Source: Candidatus Solibacter sp.
GTDB lineage: Bacteria > Acidobacteriota > Terriglobia > Bryobacterales > Bryobacteraceae
Direction of reading: 5' to 3'
Assembly (NCBI GenBank): GCA_017883345.1
Contig: JADGNT010000040.1
Coordinates: forward strand, 1 to 13,598
DNA: 13,598 bases
In this document: one piece after another, positions 8,028 through 13,598 of the stretch
How the letters are laid out: each line of letters opens with the position of its first letter
Position numbering within the stretch: position 1 is the first letter of the stretch
Notes under the pieces: generated by a model
What the model saw: the letters and a program-made list of their open reading frames with translations, nothing else
Told to the model about the DNA's origin: nothing
Databases searched by the model: none
Program-made: the position numbers and the translations under genes

Positions 8028-8033
8028 ATCATA
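8028..8033 (-). promoter_or_regulatory. Possible -10 element for the hybrid kinase gene
   Basis: TATGAT on the minus strand matches the TATAAT consensus at five of six positions, about 93 bases before the start codon. No good -35 hexamer lies at 16-18 bases upstream, so this is only a candidate. Confidence 0.2.
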
Positions 8034-8157
8034 ACAGATGGACAACAGCCATCATGGCATCGGACACCTGAAGCGCGTGAGAAAGTACGTTTTTGCACCC
8101 TGACGATGCGGTCTTCCTTGAAGCGAATCGGCGTAGGCGGGGCGCCACGGAGAGCTG

Positions 8158-8895
8158 TCATCCAACCGAGGCCTCGGCGTCGTCTTCGCCCTGCCGAATC
8201 CAGCGCCGCACACTCTCCGGACTCCAGTTGAGGGCGTCCCGAATCGACCCAAGCGGGGTGCGGGGACTGATCCGCACGACGTCGAGACCTGCAAGGTTGG
8301 CTGGTTTCTGGCCCAAGAGGCGAACCCCGCGGAGTACCGCGCGCAGCGGACGCGAGGGCATCAGGGGCAGTGCATTCACCGCGATCACGCGGGTGGCGCC
8401 CATTTCGGCCGCGGCCCAGATTGGCAGGATGTCGAGCAGACCTCCATCCACGTAGAACCTGCCGTCGATCCGGACGGGCGGGTACCCGAACGGCACCGCG
8501 CAGGAGGCCATCAGATGCTCCGCGGTAATCCGCTCATGGGGTACGCGCACGAGGCGTAGCCGTGGAACCTCCACCACCGTGGCGGAATAGGGTACGAGGG
8601 GCTTGAACCGCGCGTACCAGTCCCACACCTGCCTGGCCAGCCCGGTGGGATCGATACAGCCCTTCCAGGGAACGAAGGGGAAGCGCAGACGCATCGTCCC
8701 GGCGGTGGCAGGATCCCGCCACATGGCCAGCAGATCGGCCGGGGAACATCCGCCGGCGATGGCCCATCCGTTGAGCGCACCGACGGAAGTGCCCACCACC
8801 AGATCGGGCTGAAAACGTCGCGACAGCACGTTCCAGGCGCCCGCCTGATAGGCGCCGAACATTCCGCCCGCCGATAGGACCAGCGCACAGGGCAT
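8158..8895 (-). CDS. Patatin-like phospholipase / acyl hydrolase
   Basis: This 245-residue patatin-family serine hydrolase is expected to release fatty acids from phospholipids or other acyl lipids. The catalytic parts are complete: the glycine-rich oxyanion region SAGGMFGAYQAG (8-19), the nucleophile elbow GTSVG (35-39, S37) and the DGG box with D150. No signal peptide or transmembrane helix is visible, so the enzyme is probably cytoplasmic or membrane-peripheral. Its length is that of a bare catalytic domain with a short tail, smaller than RssA-type proteins with extra domains. It starts 6 bases after the stop of the dehydrogenase gene on the same strand, so the two are almost certainly co-transcribed. 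The substrate is unknown; lipid-droplet turnover or lipid remodelling is an inference from the acyltransferase upstream. Confidence 0.9.
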   Translation of the reverse strand: MPCALVLSAGGMFGAYQAGAWNVLSRRFQPDLVVGTSVGALNGWAIAGGCSPADLLAMWRDPATAGTMRLRFPFVPWKGCIDPTGLARQVWDWYARFKPLVPYSATVVEVPRLRLVRVPHERITAEHLMASCAVPFGYPPVRIDGRFYVDGGLLDILPIWAAAEMGATRVIAVNALPLMPSRPLRAVLRGVRLLGQKPANLAGLDVVRISPRTPLGSIRDALNWSPESVRRWIRQGEDDAEASVG

Positions 8896-8901
8896 GGCGG
8901 G

Positions 8902-9744
8902 TCACCACTTGTCGATGTAAATGGGATTCGCCGGAGGCTTGCCTTCACACCAGTAGTGGTCGAAGGCGGTGATGCCGGCCAGGGTGGTGAGCGCGTCCTC
9001 GTCGATCCACTGGCGCCCGGTGCAGGTGCGGGGCTCCTGGGCGAATATGGCAAGCGAGGCATCGCAGACGATCTCCGGGGTACGCCACTGGGATCGATCG
9101 GCCATCTTCCAGGCGATGGACGCCTGGGTCTCAATGATGGTGCGCGGCCAGAGCGTGTTGCCGGCGATGTTGTCCCGCTCGTGCTCCGCGGCCACGCCAA
9201 GGGCAACGCGAGCCATGCCAAGTTTGGAGATCATGTAGGCGACTTTGCCGGGCGAGGGCCGGCCGGTAAGCCGCGGGCACATGTTGAGGACATGCCCCCA
9301 CTGCTGGTTCACCATGTGCGGCAGAGCGTAATAGCAGGCGATATAGGCGGCGCGGGCGTTGACCCCCAGCATCAGGTCGAAACGCTTGGGAGGCGTCTCG
9401 AGGATGGGCTGCGTCCAGATGGCGCCGGCGTTGTTGACCAGAATGTCGAGGCGGCCGAGTTCGGCGGCCGTGCGCTCGATCAGGTTGCGAATGGCGTCCT
9501 CGTCGCGGACATCGGTGGGGATGGCGAGAGCGCGCCGCCCCATGGCGCGGATGGCATCGGCGGTTTCATGGATGCTGCCGGGGAGGCGTTCGGTGGACCG
9601 CTCGCTCTTGGCGGCCACCGCGACATCGGCGCCTTCCCGCGCGAGGCGGATGGCCAGAGCCCGGCCGATGCCGCGGCTGGCTCCGGTGACCACCGCCACG
9701 CGGCCGCGCAGGTCGGGATGAAGAACGGATTTGGATTCGGTCAT
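8902..9744 (-). CDS. Short-chain dehydrogenase/reductase, HSDL2-like
   Basis: This 280-residue Rossmann-fold oxidoreductase has the nucleotide-binding TGASRGIG (20-27), NNAG (104-107) and the active-site Y170-xxx-K174 (YMISK). The stretch around NTLWPRT (196-202) is typical of the HSDL2 and citronellol-dehydrogenase-like subgroup rather than FabG-type reductases. The usual catalytic-serine region reads NMCPRL, with Cys156 where HSDL2-like proteins, as I recall them, have serine (ISPPL); this may alter activity. The C-terminus after about 245 is a family-like extension ending in IDKW. Length is normal. Likely substrates are fatty or isoprenoid aldehydes, alcohols or hydroxyacyl compounds, but the sequence does not decide. 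It precedes the lipase by 6 bases. The start has only a weak GAG-type ribosome-binding site. Confidence 0.85.
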   Translation of the reverse strand: MTESKSVLHPDLRGRVAVVTGASRGIGRALAIRLAREGADVAVAAKSERSTERLPGSIHETADAIRAMGRRALAIPTDVRDEDAIRNLIERTAAELGRLDILVNNAGAIWTQPILETPPKRFDLMLGVNARAAYIACYYALPHMVNQQWGHVLNMCPRLTGRPSPGKVAYMISKLGMARVALGVAAEHERDNIAGNTLWPRTIIETQASIAWKMADRSQWRTPEIVCDASLAIFAQEPRTCTGRQWIDEDALTTLAGITAFDHYWCEGKPPANPIYIDKW

Positions 9745-9772
9745 AGGTTACTCAAATATGGCGCTCAAGAAT

Positions 9773-9822
9773 CGCTCCCTGACGGTCGCGGCTCGGACCG
9801 GAGCCGCGACCGTCAGGGAGCG
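9773..9822. repeat. Perfect palindrome with 22-bp arms
   Basis: The arm at 9773-9794 (beginning CGCTCCCTGACGG) is perfectly complementary to 9801-9822 (ending CCGTCAGGGAGCG), separated by the 6-base loop GGACCG. It begins 5 bases past the acyltransferase stop and lies about 28 bases before the dehydrogenase start. It could end or attenuate transcription between them. No T-run follows on either strand. It looks like a dispersed extragenic palindrome. Confidence 0.85.
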
Positions 9823-9827
9823 TCCGT

Positions 9828-11435
9828 TTACACTAATACGGGTTCCGGCTGCTCTACCTCCCCGCCGGCCGCGGCGCCGGCCGCCAGCGGTGCGGCGATG
9901 CTCTCCGGCGGTGGGACGGGCGCCGGTTCCACCGGCTCGGCGGGCTTAGCGGGCCTGGTCCGTTTTGCCGGCCGCGGTCTGGCGGCGCGAGGCGTGGTGG
10001 CGCGCGGCGTGGCGCGCTTGACTCCGGCAGCCTTACAAAGCTCATCGAAACAGATCCGGATGTAATCGCGCAGGCGCGCCACATCGGGCGCCACGTGGGC
10101 GTCGGCGGTCAGACCGAAGAAGAGCTTGCCGTCGTAGCTCTGCACAGCAACCCCCAGCCCCAGTTCATAGCCGGTGGGCACATGCGGATAGGATGCCACC
10201 AGACGCCGCCCAACCGTGTAAAGCGCCGAGGGCGAACCGGGCACGTTGGTGCAGATGATGTTGAGCAGCGGAAGCGGCAGGGGAACCAGCGGTACGCCGC
10301 GCCAGAACAGTTCCTGCAGGGGCGCCGGAGCGGTGCCCAGGCAACTGGCCGCGATGGCGATCAGTTCGGCGGCGCGCACGCTCTTCATGATTTCCATCCG
10401 GGTGGCTACGGCGCGCAGCATTTCCACCGGGTCGCGCACATCCAGCGGCAGCACCACCGGGAGAAAGGTGATGCGGTTCCCGAGGGATTCGCCCTGCTCG
10501 CCGTTACGCAGGTTGACCGGACAGACGACCCGCAGGAACCGGCCATTGACCTTCTCCCCATGCAGCCGTATGTAACGCGCGATGGCCCGCACCACGACGC
10601 TCAGGATGCAATCGTTGACCTTGCCGCCCAAGGCGGCGCGAATCGCCTGCACCTCGCTGAAATCGACTTCCGCCCAGCAGAACTTGCGGTCTCCGGAGCA
10701 GGGCTTGTTGAAGGGGAAGCGCTCGGGCGGCTTCAGCAATTCCGGCAGCAGGGTGGCGAGTTCCTGAAGGGCGTCCTTCCCGCAGTCGCTGAGCAGCCCT
10801 TCGGCCAGGCTGAGCAGACCGGCCTCGGCGGCGACGGCGTTTTCCAGGGCGCCTTGAATGGCGCTGCCGATTTGCTCGGCGAGCGTATGCTCGGCGCGCG
10901 GGGGAACCGCCCGGCGAGTTCGCCGCTTGTGGACGGTGTGGGAACCTTCGGGCGTGGGATCGAGCATGATGCGCAGCAGCGCCGCCCCGGCAACGCCGTC
11001 GGCCAGCGCGTGATGAATGCGTGCGATCAAGGCGCCGCGCCCGTCCTTCAAGCCTTCCACGATGTGGATTTCCCAGAGCGGTTTGCCGCGGTCCAGCACC
11101 TGGCTGAGCAGGCGCCCGGCCAGCGCCTCAAGCTCGGCTTCCCCGCCGGGCGCGTCCAGGCGCACCCGGAAGATGTGGCGCTTGATGTCGAAGCCGGGAG
11201 CGTCCTCCCAGGTGGGATAACCGAGGTTGAACGGGGGTGGCACCGCGACCTGCCGGTAGCGCGGAATGAGGTCCAGTTTGGAATCGATATTGGCAACGAA
11301 TTCGCGGAAAGGTATGGGCCCATCGAACATGGCGACGGCAGCGATGTTCAGGGGTATCTCTTTACGTTCCAGGTAAAGGAAGGCCGCGTCGACTCCCGAC
11401 AGACGGCGACTGAGGACCGGCGGTTTGTTATCCAT
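9828..11435 (-). CDS. Wax ester synthase / diacylglycerol acyltransferase (WS/DGAT)
   Basis: This 535-residue bifunctional-type acyltransferase transfers a fatty acyl group from acyl-CoA to long-chain alcohols or diacylglycerol, making storage wax esters or triacylglycerols. The catalytic HHxxxDG motif is intact as HHALADG (H141, H142, D146, G147). The family PLW motif (119-121, KPLWEIHIV) and the ND motif (N274-D275, GGKVNDCILSVV) are also present, and the N-terminus (LSGVDAAFLYLE) is typical. The conserved domain ends near residue 470. A 65-residue low-complexity tail follows, first rich in Arg, Lys, Ala and Pro, then in Pro, Ala and Glu, which usual family members lack. No strong ribosome-binding site precedes the ATG. 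The gene is 35 bases downstream of the 67-aa gene and is probably translated from the same message. Whether the product is wax ester or TAG cannot be told. Confidence 0.93.
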   Translation of the reverse strand: MDNKPPVLSRRLSGVDAAFLYLERKEIPLNIAAVAMFDGPIPFREFVANIDSKLDLIPRYRQVAVPPPFNLGYPTWEDAPGFDIKRHIFRVRLDAPGGEAELEALAGRLLSQVLDRGKPLWEIHIVEGLKDGRGALIARIHHALADGVAGAALLRIMLDPTPEGSHTVHKRRTRRAVPPRAEHTLAEQIGSAIQGALENAVAAEAGLLSLAEGLLSDCGKDALQELATLLPELLKPPERFPFNKPCSGDRKFCWAEVDFSEVQAIRAALGGKVNDCILSVVVRAIARYIRLHGEKVNGRFLRVVCPVNLRNGEQGESLGNRITFLPVVLPLDVRDPVEMLRAVATRMEIMKSVRAAELIAIAASCLGTAPAPLQELFWRGVPLVPLPLPLLNIICTNVPGSPSALYTVGRRLVASYPHVPTGYELGLGVAVQSYDGKLFFGLTADAHVAPDVARLRDYIRICFDELCKAAGVKRATPRATTPRAARPRPAKRTRPAKPAEPVEPAPVPPPESIAAPLAAGAAAGGEVEQPEPVLV

Positions 11436-11470
11436 TGGGTGGTCGGTTCCAGGCTAGCGCGCGGTGGCGA

Positions 11471-11674
11471 TTACAGGCAACTGGCGCGGCTGGCCACCGT
11501 ACACCGCTCATCCTCCCACTCTTCGATGTCGGTGAGATCCGGGTAACTCCCTAAGTGCCAAAGTTCGAATGCCAGCAGATCGAATTCCTGTTCCTCGATC
11601 CTGGCCGGCGGGTCGTCGCTCCAATGGGCGGTTTCCGCGAGTTCTTCGGCGAGCGGGATTTCCAAGGCCGCCAT
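11471..11674 (-). CDS. Small acidic protein of unknown function (67 aa)
   Basis: I do not recognise this gene. It encodes a 67-residue strongly acidic protein, with many Glu and Asp and several Trp, including the stretch EEQEFDLLAFELWHLG and DIEEWEDERC. It has no membrane segment or signal peptide. A strong ribosome-binding site (GGAGG, 6 bases before the ATG) and a good promoter further upstream support it as real. It is the first gene of the minus-strand lipid cluster, 35 bases before the WS/DGAT start. The acidic character could suit a partner for a basic protein, and the acyltransferase tail is basic in its first half, but that pairing is only a guess. Confidence 0.65.
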   Translation of the reverse strand: MAALEIPLAEELAETAHWSDDPPARIEEQEFDLLAFELWHLGSYPDLTDIEEWEDERCTVASRASCL

Positions 11675-11680
11675 TTCATA

Positions 11681-11685
11681 CCTCC
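11681..11685 (-). promoter_or_regulatory. Ribosome-binding site of the 67-aa gene
   Basis: GGAGG on the minus strand is 6 bases before the ATG at 11674. It is the main evidence that this short frame is translated. Confidence 0.7.
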
Positions 11686-11720
11686 AGTATTGCGAAATTC
11701 AGACCTCTATTTCCGATTGT

Positions 11721-11749
11721 AGGTTATGCCGGATTTCTTTGGCTGTCAA
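11721..11749 (-). promoter_or_regulatory. Sigma70-like promoter for the lipid cluster
   Basis: On the minus strand a perfect -35 TTGACA (11744-11749) is followed after exactly 17 bases by TAACCT (11721-11726). That keeps the most conserved -10 positions (T, A and final T). An alternative TACAAT at 11716-11721 is a better hexamer but is 22 bases away. The start site would fall about 40 bases before the 67-aa gene. The -35 box ends 8 bases from the edge of the 106-bp inverted-repeat element, which could therefore influence it. Confidence 0.5.
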
Positions 11750-11757
11750 CCTATGTT

Positions 11758-11863
11758 ATGGAGTGCTGAACCGTTTTGGGGCAAACCCTGGGACAGACAG
11801 CGAAATTCCGGCAAACTGCGCCGGGAATTCGTGTCAGTCCCGGAAAACGGTTAACCACTCCAT
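11758..11863. repeat. 106-bp nested imperfect inverted-repeat element
   Basis: The terminal arms 11758-11777 (from ATGGAGTG to CCGTTTT) and 11844-11863 are complementary at 18 of 20 positions. Inside, GGGACAGACA (11790-11799) pairs with TGTCAGTCCC (11832-11841) at nine of ten positions. A further bulged hairpin (about 11801-11831) closes on the loop AAACTGC. Only an asymmetric 12-versus-2-base bulge interrupts the arms. It sits between divergent genes. It could be a small non-autonomous mobile element, an extragenic palindrome or a regulatory site. Confidence 0.8.
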
Positions 11864-11876
11864 GGTATGCTTTCAC

Positions 11877-11881
11877 GGGAG
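11877..11881 (+). promoter_or_regulatory. Ribosome-binding site fixing a GTG start
   Basis: GGGAG lies 6 bases before the GTG at 11888. The upstream in-frame ATG at 11867 has no such site, so GTG is the likelier start of the aldehyde dehydrogenase. Confidence 0.65.
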
Positions 11882-11887
11882 TCCGAC

Positions 11888-13474
11888 GTGCAAGCAACCA
11901 GTAAGGCCCAGGCGTCCGGGCTGGGTTCCCCGGCGGCGGCGCTGCTCGACCGGTTATTGTCGCAGATCACTCTGGCCGGCGGGCCACACGAGACGATTGC
12001 GGTACGGGCCCCCTACACGGGCGCCACTATCGGCGCCATCCCGGCGGGGACGGTGGCGGATCTGGAACTTGCCATCCAACGTGCGCGGGCCGCACAAACC
12101 GCGTGGAGCCAGCGCACGTTTGCCGGCCGCGCGCGCATCTTCCTACGCTTTCACGACCTGCTGCTGGAGCGCCAGGATGAGGTGCTGGATCTCATCCAGT
12201 GGGAAACCGGGAAGGCGCGGCGCCACGCATTCGAAGAGATTCTGGACACTGCCATCGTCACGCGCTATTACGCGCGGCGGGCGCAACGGCTGCTGCGGCC
12301 GCGGCGGCGCAAAGGCGCGCTTCCCCTGCTCACCCGAACCCGGGAACTCAAATCGCCGGTGGGTGTGGTCGGCCTGATTGTCCCTTGGAATTATCCGCTC
12401 AATCTGGCGGTGACCGACGCGGTGCCGGCGCTGATGGCGGGCAACGCAGCGGTCCTCAAACCGGATGTGCAAACCAGTTTCACGGCGCTCTGGGCGGTGG
12501 ACCTGCTGCGCCAGGCGGGTCTTCCGCCCGGCGTATTCGGCGTCGTCACGGGGGAGGGACCGCTGCTCGGGCCGGCGCTGGGAGAGCGGGTGGATTTCAT
12601 GATGTTCACGGGCAGCACCCGCACCGGCAGGCTGGTGGCGCGGCAGGCGGCGGAGCGTTTGATCGGGTGCTCGCTCGAACTCGGCGGCAAGAACCCCATG
12701 ATCGTGCTGGCGGATGCCGATTTGGATGCGGCGGTCTACGGCGCCATCCAGGGGTGCTTCGCGTCGGCGGGCCAGGTCTGCGTCTCCATCGAGCGGATTT
12801 ACGTACACGAGTCGATCGCGGAGCGATTCCTCGGCCGCCTGGTCGAGCGCACGTGCGCGCTCAAGGTGGGGGCCTCGCTGGACTACTCGATGGAGATGGG
12901 GTCGCTCACCGGCGAGCGGCAGCTTCAGCACGTCGAGGAGCATGTCTCCGACGCCGTGGAAAAGGGAGCGGTGGTACTCACTGGCGGCCGCCGCCGGCCG
13001 GACCTGGGCCCGCTGTTCTACGAGCCTACCGTCCTGACCGAGGTCACGGAGCAGATGCAGGTTTACGCCGAGGAGACCTTCGGTCCCGTAGTGTCGGTCT
13101 ATCCGTTTGCCAGCGAAGCCGAGGCGGTGGAGCGCGCCAATGCCACGCGCTACGGTTTAAACGCGAGCATCTGGACGCGCGATGCCGCTCACGGCGCCAC
13201 CCTCGCGCCAGAGATCCGGGCCGGCAACGTCAACGTGAACGAGTCCTACGCGGCGGCTTGGGGGTCGGTGGATGCGCCCTGCGGCGGACGCAAGGAATCC
13301 GGCATGCGCGCCCGGCACGGGGCGGAAGGCATCTTGAAATTCACCGAAACGCAGACGGTGGCCGTGCAACGCCTCATGCCGGTGGGGACGCCGAGCGGGA
13401 TGGACGCTGGGTTGTATGCGCGCTGGATGACGCGCCTGCTAAAGCTGCTGCGCCGCATTCGGGTGCTGGATTAG
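11888..13474 (+). CDS. gabD2: GabD2-type succinate-semialdehyde / aldehyde dehydrogenase
   Basis: This 528-residue NAD(P)-dependent aldehyde dehydrogenase has all catalytic parts: VPWNYP with N168, KP (191-192), ELGGK with general base E264, nucleophile C298 in GQVCVSIERIYV, and EETFGPV with E396. The stretches WETGKARRHAFEEILDTA (105-122), RKGALPLLTRT and GPLFYEPTVLT match, from memory, the mycobacterial GabD2 subfamily, which oxidises succinic semialdehyde to succinate. A basic tail of about 25 residues ends the protein (MTRLLKLLRRIRVLD), perhaps a membrane-associating helix. Given the neighbouring wax/TAG synthase, a long-chain or other aldehyde substrate is possible, so the substrate is not certain. 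The GTG start is chosen for the GGGAG before it; starting at ATG 11867 would add seven residues. It is divergent from the lipid cluster across the 106-bp element. Confidence 0.88.
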   Translation: MQATSKAQASGLGSPAAALLDRLLSQITLAGGPHETIAVRAPYTGATIGAIPAGTVADLELAIQRARAAQTAWSQRTFAGRARIFLRFHDLLLERQDEVLDLIQWETGKARRHAFEEILDTAIVTRYYARRAQRLLRPRRRKGALPLLTRTRELKSPVGVVGLIVPWNYPLNLAVTDAVPALMAGNAAVLKPDVQTSFTALWAVDLLRQAGLPPGVFGVVTGEGPLLGPALGERVDFMMFTGSTRTGRLVARQAAERLIGCSLELGGKNPMIVLADADLDAAVYGAIQGCFASAGQVCVSIERIYVHESIAERFLGRLVERTCALKVGASLDYSMEMGSLTGERQLQHVEEHVSDAVEKGAVVLTGGRRRPDLGPLFYEPTVLTEVTEQMQVYAEETFGPVVSVYPFASEAEAVERANATRYGLNASIWTRDAAHGATLAPEIRAGNVNVNESYAAAWGSVDAPCGGRKESGMRARHGAEGILKFTETQTVAVQRLMPVGTPSGMDAGLYARWMTRLLKLLRRIRVLD

Positions 13475-13480
13475 CTGTGG

Positions 13481-13500
13481 GACAGGCCTCCTGGCCTGTC
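13481..13500. terminator. Palindrome after the aldehyde dehydrogenase gene
   Basis: GACAGGCC-TCCT-GGCCTGTC is a perfect 8-bp stem with a 4-base loop, beginning 6 bases after the stop codon. It is placed like a terminator but followed by CTGGAG rather than a T-run, so it may instead be an extragenic palindrome. The remaining roughly 100 bases of the window hold no gene I can support. Confidence 0.5.
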
Positions 13501-13598
13501 TCTGGAGTTTCTACATTTTCAACCCGCGTCTGCGCCTTGATGCCGAGTTCTTCGCGTCGTGCCAGTCTTGTGCGTGCGCGGTTCGAAGCCCCGTTAGG

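Noticed and set aside
8511..9221. 236-codon minus-strand frame overlapping the lipase and dehydrogenase
   Set aside because: It is Pro/Ser/Arg-rich, in an alternative frame of two recognised genes, and without motifs.
10095..11546. 483-codon plus-strand frame opposite the WS/DGAT gene
   Set aside because: It is a shadow of the acyltransferase, whose HHxxxDG motif and length are convincing.
11866..11871. TATGCT as -10 box for the aldehyde dehydrogenase
   Set aside because: It has no -35 partner, and transcription would begin at about the ribosome-binding site, leaving almost no leader.
13577..13593. tRNA T-arm-like sequence (GGTTCGAAGCCC) near the window end
   Set aside because: The stem has a mismatch, and no D-arm or anticodon arm can be placed upstream.

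Overview
The window is high-GC bacterial DNA packed with genes. It appears to come from an environmental acidobacterium, possibly of the Solibacter/Bryobacter type. I infer this from a compact ccmABCD block, a mycobacterial-type GabD2 aldehyde dehydrogenase beside a wax-ester-synthase/DGAT gene, a very large CheB-CheR-kinase hybrid, and several long palindromes between genes. No rRNA or marker gene confirms the taxonomy.

Region 1 (1-2181, + strand) is the end of a cytochrome c maturation (System I) operon. It holds ccmA (5' end cut by the window edge), ccmB, ccmC and a small CcmD-like membrane protein, all overlapping or a few bases apart. Together they form the ABC-type complex that delivers haem to CcmE for attachment to apocytochromes c. 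CcmE, CcmF, CcmG and CcmH are not in the window.

Region 2 (2289-3131, +) is a stand-alone HDOD-domain signalling protein. It is followed by 373 bp without a gene but with several hairpins (3132-3504).

Region 3 (3505-7935, -) is one giant signalling gene: CheB methylesterase, CheR methyltransferase, a long heptad-repeat coiled coil, PAS sensors, a histidine kinase and a C-terminal receiver. No receptor, CheA or CheW gene lies nearby.

Region 4 (8158-11674, -) is a probable lipid-metabolism cluster. In transcription order it holds a 67-aa acidic protein of unknown function, a WS/DGAT acyltransferase, an HSDL2-like short-chain dehydrogenase and a patatin-like lipase. A good sigma70-like promoter precedes the first gene. 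A perfect 22-bp-arm palindrome separates the acyltransferase from the dehydrogenase.

Region 5 (11888-13474, +) is a divergently transcribed GabD2-type aldehyde dehydrogenase that most likely starts at GTG. The divergent intergenic region contains a 106-bp element with near-perfect terminal inverted repeats and a nested central hairpin. This is the most unusual non-coding structure in the window. The 3' end of the window holds another perfect palindrome and no further gene.

I saw no CRISPR array, transposase, tRNA, rRNA or defence system. The best candidates for new biology are the 106-bp divergent-region element, the other intergenic palindromes, the unknown 67-aa protein heading the lipid cluster, and the low-complexity tail on the acyltransferase.
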